The translations under genes were made by a program, and so were the position numbers. This document shows positions 1 to 5,833 of a stretch of 9,935 nt of DNA, one piece after another; within the stretch, counting starts at the first letter, position 1; each line of letters begins with the position of its first letter. The notes beneath the pieces are model-generated. The model did not search any database and was not told where the DNA came from. It worked only from the letters and a program-made list of their open reading frames with translations. Location: assembly GCA_018711775.1 (NCBI GenBank), contig DVHV01000112.1, positions 1 to 9,935 of the forward strand. The letters are read 5' to 3'. This DNA comes from Candidatus Onthocola stercoravium (GTDB taxonomy: Bacteria; Bacillota_I; Bacilli_A; RF39; UBA660).

Positions 1-42
1 CCCTTAGCAGGGGCGCCTCTTCAGCCTCTTGAGTACTACTCC
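1..42 (-). tRNA. tRNA-Ser (GCU), 5' half, cut by the window edge
   Basis: The minus strand from 42 down to 1 reads as the first half of a serine tRNA. The acceptor strand GGAGTAG (42-36) is followed by TA at positions 8-9, a D arm closed by CTC/GAG, and an anticodon stem CGCCC leading into the loop CTGCTAA, which gives anticodon GCU for AGC/AGU codons. The 3' side of the anticodon stem begins GGG and runs off the window, so the long variable arm typical of tRNA-Ser, the T arm and the 3' end are not visible. The fit to bacterial tRNA-Ser(GCU) is close. The gene lies downstream of the lipoprotein gene on the same strand and has its own promoter. Confidence 0.9.
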
Positions 43-57
43 AAACGCTACTTCTAT

Positions 58-86
58 ATTTTAATATAAAAGCAGTTTATTGTCAA
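58..86 (-). promoter_or_regulatory. Promoter of tRNA-Ser
   Basis: On the minus strand there is a perfect -35 TTGACA (86-81), a 17-bp spacer and a -10 TAAAAT (63-58). The predicted start is near 51, about 9 nt before the mature tRNA 5' end at 42. The -35 box overlaps the TGA stop (85-83) of the lipoprotein gene, so the promoter is embedded in the end of that gene. Confidence 0.75.
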
Positions 87-946
87 TCAGTTAAACTTAA
101 GTTTCGAAGATCATCGATAAATTGTTGCATAACAGTTATATAATCACTACTACCTTCAACGAAACTAGCCATAGAACTTACATCAATAGTATTAGCCTCA
201 TAATCTCCAATTATACTATTAATACTATCAGTATAATTATCATCAAGGACAATTATTGTATCATATGTTCCTTCATCAAATTCATCACGAACTGAGTTAA
301 GTGTGCTTTCTGTAACAGTTTCTTCATCTAAAGATATAACTTCAAATCCATAATTTTCTAAATATTTGAATACATCATTACTTACTATTAAGGTATTAGT
401 TCCATTTTCTCTGGCTTCTTTTCCAATTGCTCTTAAGTCAGCATCTTTAAGTGATAATATTTCCGCTAGTTCATCGTATTTGCCTTTGACATAATCGATG
501 ATTGTTGTACTTTCTAAGTATTCGATTAGATAATCTTTAATGTTTTTAGCAAGCATTAAGTAGTTATTAGGACTCATCCATAATTCTTCAATGCCATAAG
601 TGTAATTAAGACCATTTGAAACATCGATTATAAGTAAATTATCATTGATATTTATCATATCTTTAGCAATATTTTTTTCATTGCCTAATCCATTATAGAT
701 AAATAAATCACTTTTAGCATATTCACGCAATTGTTTTTCAGTTAGTTCATAATTTAAAACATCAGCCCCATTAGGGTAGATACTATCAACCTCAGCATAG
801 TCACTATATAAGAACTCCGTTAAATATCCAATAGGATAGACAGTTGTATAAATGGTAGCATCTTCTAAACTATCTTTAGTTAGGCTACAGCCGGTGGTTA
901 AAAAAATTGCTAGTACGAGCAAAAATCCTTTTTTAATTAAATTCAT
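83..946 (-). CDS. ZnuA/TroA-like substrate-binding lipoprotein lacking the metal-ligand histidines
   Basis: This 287-residue protein starts with a lysine-containing n-region, a hydrophobic core and a lipobox-like LTTGC with Cys20, so it should be a membrane-anchored lipoprotein. The mature part follows the zinc/manganese ABC substrate-binding (cluster A-I) pattern: TTVYPIGYLTEF (34-45), PNGADVLNYELT (58-69), SDLFIYNGLGNE (79-90), ELWMSPNN (121-128), a long linking helix (about 130-165) and SNDVFKYLENYGF (189-201). Family members carry His at PHxYE, DPHxWLSP and HdAFxYF. Here those places are Leu64, Glu121 and Asn190, and the whole protein contains no histidine. It is also very acidic. No permease or ATPase gene is visible. 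The ATG at 946 overlaps the yidD stop by 4 bp; a weak AAAGGA lies about 12 nt upstream. The fold call is good. Metal binding is doubtful, and the ligand could be different or absent. Confidence 0.82.
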   Translation of the reverse strand: MNLIKKGFLLVLAIFLTTGCSLTKDSLEDATIYTTVYPIGYLTEFLYSDYAEVDSIYPNGADVLNYELTEKQLREYAKSDLFIYNGLGNEKNIAKDMININDNLLIIDVSNGLNYTYGIEELWMSPNNYLMLAKNIKDYLIEYLESTTIIDYVKGKYDELAEILSLKDADLRAIGKEARENGTNTLIVSNDVFKYLENYGFEVISLDEETVTESTLNSVRDEFDEGTYDTIIVLDDNYTDSINSIIGDYEANTIDVSSMASFVEGSSDYITVMQQFIDDLRNLSLTD

Positions 947-1185
947 TTAATATTATTTTCCTTTCTTACTACAGGATCGAATCCAAATCCACCATGAGGA
1001 CGGCATCTTAAGATTCTTTTAATCCCCAATTTTATTCCTTTTATTACTCCATATTCTTCGATTGCTTCAATCGTATATTCACTACAAGTTGGTGTAAAAC
1101 GACACATGCTATGAGCATGAAGAGGAGTAACTTGATATGCTCTTATCAAATAAATACATATTTTTTTCAGGGAAACATCACCCAT
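943..1185 (-). CDS. yidD: YidD membrane protein insertion efficiency factor
   Basis: A small protein of about 80 residues assigned to YidD (UPF0161), a membrane-associated factor that assists YidC/Sec insertion of inner-membrane proteins. The diagnostic core CRFTPTCSEY (28-37) is followed by AIEEYGVIKGIKLGIKRILRC and a C-terminal GFGFDPV, all family hallmarks, after an N-terminal amphipathic segment KKICIYLIRAYQ. The ATG at 1185 is chosen because upstream in-frame sequence back to a TTG at 1227 lies over the promoter. No ribosome site precedes that ATG, and the predicted transcript starts at about it. A CTG at 1170 has a GGTGAT six bases before it and would give exactly the usual YidD N-terminus, so the start is uncertain. 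The 3' end overlaps the lipoprotein gene as ATGA, suggesting an operon. yidD is usually found with rnpA and yidC, so this location is different. Confidence 0.9.
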   Translation of the reverse strand: MGDVSLKKICIYLIRAYQVTPLHAHSMCRFTPTCSEYTIEAIEEYGVIKGIKLGIKRILRCRPHGGFGFDPVVRKENNIK

Positions 1186-1189
1186 AAAG

Positions 1190-1218
1190 ATTTTACTATA
1201 AAAATAGTGTTTTGTAAA
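1190..1218 (-). promoter_or_regulatory. Promoter of yidD-lipoprotein operon
   Basis: On the minus strand there is TTTACA (1218-1213), a 17-bp spacer and TAAAAT (1195-1190). Each hexamer is one base from consensus. Transcription would start around 1183-1185, at the yidD ATG itself, giving a leaderless or nearly leaderless message. The -35 box is 2 bp from the presumed -35 of the divergent rnc promoter. Confidence 0.6.
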
Positions 1219-1220
1219 TG

Positions 1221-1249
1221 TTTTCAAATGCGTAAAAATTTGCTATAAT
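1221..1249 (+). promoter_or_regulatory. Promoter of rnc-smc
   Basis: A perfect TATAAT -10 (1244-1249) is preceded by TGC, forming an extended -10. A weak -35 TTTTCA (1221-1226) lies 17 bp upstream. The predicted start near 1256 leaves a leader of about 17 nt before the rnc ATG at 1273. The ribosome site is probably AGGATTGG (1255-1262), which would sit at the very start of the transcript. Confidence 0.65.
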
Positions 1250-1272
1250 TAATTAGGATTGGATTTGGTAGG

Positions 1273-1923
1273 ATGAATTTTTTGGAAAAATTTAATATTA
1301 AATTTAAAAATAAGAAACTTCTTAGTGTTGCTCTTACTCATAGTAGTTATGCCAATGAACATAAGGGTTGTGAGAACTATGAACGGTTAGAATTTTTAGG
1401 AGATGCCGTTTTAGAAGTCATCACAAGTGAGTATTTTTATTTGCATACCGACTATAAGGAAGGACAAATGACTAAGCTTAGAGCAAGTTATGTTTGTGAA
1501 AAAGCCTTGGCAACCTATGCTAAAGAAATTGGTATTGATAAGGAAATTAAACTGGGACATGGCCAAATGCACAATCTAAATGATACGATTATTGCTGATG
1601 TTTTTGAAGCAGTAGTAGGAGCGATTTATTTAGATCAAGGATTTGATGTGGTTAAAAACTACATTGATACAATCATTGTTCCTTATATTAAGAAAAACAT
1701 TGATTTTAATGCCGATTACAAAACAAAGTTGCAAGAATTAGTGCAAACTGGTAAGAAGTCACTAGAATATGAAATAGTTAATGAATATGGAGAAGCCCAT
1801 AAGAAAGTGTTTGAAGTAGTTGTCAAAATTGATGATATTATTTATGGAAGAGGAAAGGGTAGTAGCAAAAAAGAAGCTGAACAAATGGCGGCTTTGGATG
1901 CTTACAATAAAAGTCATAGGTGA
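1273..1923 (+). CDS. rnc: Ribonuclease III
   Basis: A double-strand-specific endoribonuclease of 216 residues that processes rRNA precursors and structured mRNAs, acting as a dimer in the cytoplasm. The N-terminal catalytic domain holds the signature NYERLEFLGDAVLE (35-48), with presumed metal-binding Glu40 and Asp44. The second acidic pair, Asp109 and Glu112, is in ADVFEAVVGAIYLDQG. A double-stranded-RNA-binding domain covers about 148-214 and ends KGSSKKEAEQMAALDAY. The protein is shorter than the Bacillus enzyme: the N-terminus is brief, and the loop between GHG and the second acidic motif lacks the common SGGR element. The start follows AGGATTGG by about 10 nt. It is followed after 3 bp by smc, the same order as in Bacillus subtilis, and the two are probably co-transcribed. 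Confidence 0.97.
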   Translation: MNFLEKFNIKFKNKKLLSVALTHSSYANEHKGCENYERLEFLGDAVLEVITSEYFYLHTDYKEGQMTKLRASYVCEKALATYAKEIGIDKEIKLGHGQMHNLNDTIIADVFEAVVGAIYLDQGFDVVKNYIDTIIVPYIKKNIDFNADYKTKLQELVQTGKKSLEYEIVNEYGEAHKKVFEVVVKIDDIIYGRGKGSSKKEAEQMAALDAYNKSHR

Positions 1924-1926
1924 TTT

Positions 1927-4857
1927 ATGTATTTAAAAAGTATACGAGCGCAGGGATTTAAATCATTTGCAGATAAACTTGATTTGGAAATTAATCCAGG
2001 GATAACTGGTATTGTTGGACCTAATGGAAGTGGTAAGAGTAATATCGTCGATGCTGTTCGTTGGGTTCTCGGGGAACAATCTGTTAAGCAGTTGCGTGGT
2101 TCTAATTCGATGAGTGATGTTATATTTAGTGGAAGTGAATCTCGCGAACCGCAAAAAAGGGCTATGGTTGCTTTAACTTTTGATAATAATGATAAGTACT
2201 TACATAGTGATTTTAACGAAGTAGAAATTAAAAGAATCGTTTATTCGACGGGAGAAAATGAATATTATATCAATAACTCACGAGTACGTCTTAAAGATAT
2301 TACAGACCTTTTTATCGATTCTGGAGCAGGTTCTAGTGCTTTTAATATTATATCTCAAGGTAATGTAACAGATATTGTAAATAGTAAATCTAGTGATCGC
2401 CGAGTTATATTTGAAAGTGCTGCTGGAGTTTTAAAATATAAAAGAAGAAAAGAAGAATCTTTAAAAAAATTAGAAAAGACTGAAGAAAATTTAACAAGAA
2501 TAAAACTTATTATCACAGAATTATCGAAGACAGTTACTCCTTTAAAAGAACAAAGTATTATTGCGAAGAAATATAAAGAAATTAAAAGTGAGTTAGAAAA
2601 TATCGATATTGCTTTAATTGTTAAAGATATTAATGCTATAAATAGTGAATATAATGTGTTAAAAACAGAAATAGAACATTTAAAAGAATCTTTAATGTCT
2701 TTAAAAACTAGTGAAAATGATGCTGAACTAGAAAAAATTAAATTAAAAAATATTGAATTAGAAGATAAAATTAATGAAAAACGTGAAGAGTTATTACGAG
2801 TTAGTGATACTTTAAATAGTTTAAATAGTGAAAAGCAAATAACTTTAGAAAGACAAAAATATGAAGTCGATAATAAAAGAATTGATGATAACTTGCTTAA
2901 ATTAAAGGAACAAGAATTATCTTTAAAGAAAAATATCGATGTAGCAACTCGTGATGTTGCAGATATTGAAGCAAGTATTAGTGAAGAACGTAAGAAAGGC
3001 GATGATGTTAAAGATAAATTGTTAGTATTAAAAGTCAAGAGAAGTAATGCTAATAATTCTTTAATGGATGCTAATAAAAGAGCATTTTTATTACAAAATA
3101 AAATTGATATTTTAGAAAATAATATAACGAATGCCGAAAATACACCAGTTTCTGTTAGAAATATTTTAAATAATCCCAGGCTTTATGGAATTCATAATAC
3201 GATTGGAAAACTAATAGAAATACCTGATAAATTAGTTGTAGCAGTTGATGTTGCTTTAGGTAATGCTGCAAATTATATTGTGGTTGATGATGATATATCA
3301 GCAATTAATGCTATAGATTTTTTAAAAGAACGCAAGTTAGGACGAGCAACATTTTTCCCAATAAATATTATTAAATCACGTTATGTTAGTAGTGATGTAA
3401 TCGATAATATTAAAAACATTCATGGATTTTTAGGTGTTTTATCAGATATGGTTTCATTTGATGAAAAGTATCGTAATATTATTGAAAATCAATTAGGACA
3501 AGTATTGGTTGTCGAAAATGCTAATACTTTAAATGTTTTAGGTAAACTTATTAATTATAAATATCGAATCGTTTCTTTAGATGGTGAAATTCAACATGCC
3601 GGAGGTTCAATCACCGGAGGAACTTCTAAGAAAAATACGATGCTAAATGAAAAAAATGAACTTAATAAATTAAAAGATGAGTTTAATAAATTGAATGTTA
3701 GTATCAATACTCAAACTAAAGAATTAGAAGAGTTAGATAAAGAAATCGCCGATGCCGAAGAAAGAGAAGTTGTACTTAATAAATATGTTATTTTATTAAA
3801 TGATGAATTATTTAATAAAAAAACTACATTAAGTAGATATACAGAAGAATATAAAAATTTAACTAGTGAACTAGCAGGTATGGAAGATTTAAAATCTAAT
3901 AAGTTAAATGATCACTTAGTTGAATTGTTAGAAAGCATTAATAAAATTAGTAAGGATAAAGAACTACTTGAAAAAGATATTAAAAATCTAAAAAGAGAAA
4001 AAGATGAAGTTAGTGATGAAATTAATGCTATGGAAAAAAGTATTAGAGAAGCAAATAGCAATTATAATACTGTAAATAATGAACTTAAGAATAAAGAAGT
4101 CTTAAGTGGTAAATTAGAAGTAAAACTTGATAATTTACTAGATACTTTAAATGACGAATACAATCTTACCTTTGATTATGCTAGTGTTTCTTATACTTTA
4201 GATATGGATGCTGATTTGGCACGTGAGAAAGTTATATCTTTAAAGAAGGAATTAAGTAGTCTAGGAGATGTCAATTTAGGTTCAATTGATGAATATGAAA
4301 GGTTAAGTAAGAGATATGATTTTCTAGAAAATCAAAAGAGTGATTTAGAAAATTCTAGTACGGAACTTAAAAGTATTATTCATCAAATGGATGATATTAT
4401 GGTCGAAAAGTTCCAAAAGTCATTTAATGAAATTAGTACTTCATTTACTGACATTTTTAAACTTATGTTTAAAGGTGGTAGAGGGGAACTAAAACTTAGT
4501 GATCCAGGCGATTTGCTTAATACAGGAATTGATATTATAGCTATTCCTCCAGGAAAGAAAATTAATTCTCCAGTATCTTTAAGTGGGGGAGAAAAGGCCC
4601 TTACAGCAATATGTTTATTATTTGCAATGCTTCGTGTTAAACCTTCACCATTTGTAATTCTAGATGAAGCCGAAGCGGCCTTAGATGAAGTAAATGTCGA
4701 TATGTTTGGTAAATACTTATCACATGAAAAAGCAAATAGCCAGTTTATTGTCATAACGCATAAAAAGAGAATGATGGAATATGCTGATTCATTATATGGT
4801 ATAACAATGCAAGAATCAGGAGTAAGTAAAATAGTTAGTGCTAAATTAGAAGACTAA
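1927..4857 (+). CDS. smc: Chromosome segregation/condensation ATPase SMC
   Basis: SMC forms a V-shaped dimer with ScpA and ScpB that organises and segregates the chromosome. The 976-residue protein shows every diagnostic part. The N-terminal head carries Walker A GPNGSGKS (31-38) and Q-loop Gln144. A coiled-coil arm covers about 165-410. The hinge covers about 415-566, beginning LYGIHNTIG and ending GGSITGG (559-565). The return coiled coil runs to about 815. The C-terminal head has the ABC signature LSGGEK (885-890) and Walker B ILDEAEAALD, with Asp913 and catalytic Glu914. The length is well below the roughly 1,190 of Bacillus and close to Mycoplasma SMC, because the arms are shorter. The ATG lies 3 bp after the rnc stop, and its ribosome site AGGTGAT (1918-1924) overlaps that stop, indicating translational coupling. 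A hairpin terminator follows at once. ftsY, often next in Bacilli, is absent here. Confidence 0.98.
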   Translation: MYLKSIRAQGFKSFADKLDLEINPGITGIVGPNGSGKSNIVDAVRWVLGEQSVKQLRGSNSMSDVIFSGSESREPQKRAMVALTFDNNDKYLHSDFNEVEIKRIVYSTGENEYYINNSRVRLKDITDLFIDSGAGSSAFNIISQGNVTDIVNSKSSDRRVIFESAAGVLKYKRRKEESLKKLEKTEENLTRIKLIITELSKTVTPLKEQSIIAKKYKEIKSELENIDIALIVKDINAINSEYNVLKTEIEHLKESLMSLKTSENDAELEKIKLKNIELEDKINEKREELLRVSDTLNSLNSEKQITLERQKYEVDNKRIDDNLLKLKEQELSLKKNIDVATRDVADIEASISEERKKGDDVKDKLLVLKVKRSNANNSLMDANKRAFLLQNKIDILENNITNAENTPVSVRNILNNPRLYGIHNTIGKLIEIPDKLVVAVDVALGNAANYIVVDDDISAINAIDFLKERKLGRATFFPINIIKSRYVSSDVIDNIKNIHGFLGVLSDMVSFDEKYRNIIENQLGQVLVVENANTLNVLGKLINYKYRIVSLDGEIQHAGGSITGGTSKKNTMLNEKNELNKLKDEFNKLNVSINTQTKELEELDKEIADAEEREVVLNKYVILLNDELFNKKTTLSRYTEEYKNLTSELAGMEDLKSNKLNDHLVELLESINKISKDKELLEKDIKNLKREKDEVSDEINAMEKSIREANSNYNTVNNELKNKEVLSGKLEVKLDNLLDTLNDEYNLTFDYASVSYTLDMDADLAREKVISLKKELSSLGDVNLGSIDEYERLSKRYDFLENQKSDLENSSTELKSIIHQMDDIMVEKFQKSFNEISTSFTDIFKLMFKGGRGELKLSDPGDLLNTGIDIIAIPPGKKINSPVSLSGGEKALTAICLLFAMLRVKPSPFVILDEAEAALDEVNVDMFGKYLSHEKANSQFIVITHKKRMMEYADSLYGITMQESGVSKIVSAKLED

Positions 4858-4890
4858 AAAACTACTGATTGAAATTCAATCAGTAGTTTT
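4856..4890. terminator. Bidirectional terminator between smc and def
   Basis: The inverted repeat ACTACTGATTGAA (4861-4873) / TTCAATCAGTAGT (4875-4887) forms a long perfect stem. It is flanked by A5 on the left and T3-4 on the right, so each strand ends in a T run. It sits between the smc stop (4855-4857) and the def stop (4889-4891) and should terminate both convergent genes. Confidence 0.88.
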
Positions 4891-5440
4891 AAATTTCCCG
4901 CATTTTTTCTTTATTTTTATATGGATTTTTAGGATCAATCTTATCAGTAAATAAGATGCCATCTAAGTGATCAATTTCATGTTGGAAGGCTACTGCTAAA
5001 TCTTCACGCACTCTGATAGTTTTTTTGTTTCCTTCATAATCGTAATATTCGACAGTTACTCTGGCGTGCCTTGGGACAATTCCCTCAACTGGTCGGTTGA
5101 CACTCAAACAACCTTCGCCTTCGCCGACATAAATTAATTCCTCGCTCCTACTAATTATTTTGGGATTAATTATAACATATTCTTCAAAAGTATGATCTTC
5201 ACGTTCATTAGCAATAACAAATATTCTTTTAAGTTTGCCAAGTTGAACGAAGGCCATCCCCATACCAGCCCGTAAATCATATTTTTCAGCAATTTTTTCA
5301 TCTTGACTCATTTCTAAGTATTTGATAGTGTCTTCAGCAAGCCTTCTATCTTCTTTACTTACTGGAAATGTTACATCACTACTTTTTTGATGTAGTATTT
5401 TATGTTTTTCATCTAATATTTTAATATTTGGTAGTTTCAT
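4889..5440 (-). CDS. def: Peptide deformylase, type 2
   Basis: The enzyme removes the formyl group from the N-terminal methionine of new proteins, using a metal ion, usually iron. The 183-residue protein matches the Gram-positive type 2 (class II) deformylases in length and layout. Motif I is GMGMAFVQ (59-66, with Gln66 conserved), motif II EGCLS (109-113, with metal ligand Cys111), and motif III HEIDH (154-158, metal ligands His154 and His158, catalytic Glu155). The insertion around MSQDEKIAEKYDLR (44-57) is typical of type 2 enzymes. Motif I departs from the usual GxGLAAPQ by Phe-Val in place of Ala-Pro. In-frame GTG and ATG codons lie at 5449 and 5446, but the AGGTGAT ribosome site (5451-5445) overlaps them, so ATG 5440 is preferred. 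It is transcribed alone, with its own promoter and a shared terminator. Confidence 0.96.
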   Translation of the reverse strand: MKLPNIKILDEKHKILHQKSSDVTFPVSKEDRRLAEDTIKYLEMSQDEKIAEKYDLRAGMGMAFVQLGKLKRIFVIANEREDHTFEEYVIINPKIISRSEELIYVGEGEGCLSVNRPVEGIVPRHARVTVEYYDYEGNKKTIRVREDLAVAFQHEIDHLDGILFTDKIDPKNPYKNKEKMREI

Positions 5441-5457
5441 TTGCATCACCTGGAGTT

Positions 5458-5487
5458 ATTTTACCAAATTACGACAAAAAATGCAAA
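5458..5487 (-). promoter_or_regulatory. Promoter of def
   Basis: The minus strand has a -10 TAAAAT (5463-5458) preceded by TGG, an extended -10. Upstream is a weak -35, TTTGCA or TTGCAT, lying directly after the T-tract of the preceding gene's terminator. The predicted start is near 5451, which is the first base of the AGGTGAT ribosome site, so the leader would be only about 11 nt. Confidence 0.55.
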
Positions 5488-5507
5488 AAAAAGGAGCTAT
5501 GCTCCTA
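5484..5507 (-). terminator. Terminator of the Gly/Tyr-rich peptide gene
   Basis: On the minus strand AGGAGC (5506-5501), a three-base ATA loop and GCTCCT (5497-5492) form a GC-containing hairpin followed by eight T residues. It begins 7 bp after the stop of the small gene and ends where the def promoter begins. Confidence 0.85.
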
Positions 5508-5513
5508 AATTTA

Positions 5514-5705
5514 TTAATGATTGTTATTATTCCAAGACCATCCAGCTCCTAAAATGATAACTAATAGGATAAATAATACGATCCAAATAGCAGCACCGAT
5601 ACCATAGCCGCTAGTATAACCAGCATAAGAGCCACAGCATGGATTTTGGTATCCGTATCCACCATAACCTCCGCCATAGTATCCGTTATTTCCATAATAA
5701 TACAT
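5514..5705 (-). CDS. Small Gly/Tyr-rich single-span membrane peptide, YjcZ-like
   Basis: This is a 63-residue peptide. The N-terminal half (2-34) is almost entirely Tyr, Gly, Asn and Ser, with a Cys23-Cys24 pair. Residues about 36-55 form one hydrophobic span, IGAAIWIVLFILLVIILGAG, followed by a short WSWNNNNH tail. The pattern of a Gly/Tyr-rich head joined to a VLFILL-type helix matches the YjcZ family of small Bacillus sporulation-associated proteins. Similarity is judged from composition and the helix motif, so family membership is probable but not certain and sporulation need not apply here. It is a real gene: the ATG has a near-perfect AAGGAGGT (5719-5712) six bases upstream and a strong terminator follows the stop. 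It is monocistronic and faces away from ftsW/rodA. The biochemical function is unknown. Confidence 0.82.
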   Translation of the reverse strand: MYYYGNNGYYGGGYGGYGYQNPCCGSYAGYTSGYGIGAAIWIVLFILLVIILGAGWSWNNNNH

Positions 5706-5711
5706 ATATAT

Positions 5712-5719
5712 ACCTCCTT
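5712..5719 (-). promoter_or_regulatory. Strong ribosome binding site of the YjcZ-like gene
   Basis: AAGGAGGT on the minus strand is 6 nt before the ATG at 5705. It is the strongest Shine-Dalgarno sequence in the window and implies high translation of the small peptide. Confidence 0.85.
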
Positions 5720-5723
5720 ATCT

Positions 5724-5743
5724 ATTAATAATTTATTATTAAT
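5724..5743. repeat. AT-only palindrome upstream of the YjcZ-like gene
   Basis: ATTAATAAT (5724-5732) and ATTATTAAT (5735-5743) are perfect inverted repeats separated by TT. The palindrome lies just upstream of the ribosome site of the small minus-strand gene and could be an operator or part of its promoter. Such patterns also arise by chance in AT-rich DNA. Confidence 0.5.
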
Positions 5744-5806
5744 GGTCATTTTTTGACATTAAAATTACCTAAAAATTTAAAAATTTAATGAAAATTCTAG
5801 ATATTG

Positions 5807-5815
5807 TGTTAAAAT
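5807..5815 (+). promoter_or_regulatory. Extended -10 promoter of ftsW/rodA
   Basis: TG-T-TAAAAT forms an extended -10 (hexamer 5810-5815), with no good -35 at the usual distance. A start near 5822 would begin at the AGGAGA ribosome site, 12 nt before the ATG at 5834. An alternative is TTGACA at 5753-5758 with a weak TTTAAA (5776-5781) 17 bp later, which would give a longer leader. Confidence 0.45.
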
Positions 5816-5833
5816 TAGGTTAGGAGAATATTT

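Noticed and set aside
1186..1227. N-terminal extension of YidD from a TTG at 1227
   Set aside because: The 14 extra residues lie over the -35/-10 of the yidD promoter, have no ribosome site and are not part of the family.
2355..3038. Long antisense open frame inside smc
   Set aside because: It mirrors the smc coiled-coil codons, is Ser/Phe/Leu-rich with no family motif or ribosome site, and lies opposite an unmistakable gene.
4383..4754. Antisense open frame over the SMC C-terminal head
   Set aside because: It lies fully within conserved smc sequence, with no ribosome site and no recognisable domain. A shorter one at 1963-2154 was rejected for the same reason.
4888..4925. Separate small RNA after the smc terminator
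   Set aside because: The sequence is the coding end of def on the minus strand, and the hairpin is explained as a shared terminator.
5561..5749. Alternative minus-strand frame overlapping the Gly/Tyr peptide
   Set aside because: It starts inside the AT palindrome region without a ribosome site. The other frame has a perfect one, a sensible membrane helix and a terminator after its stop.
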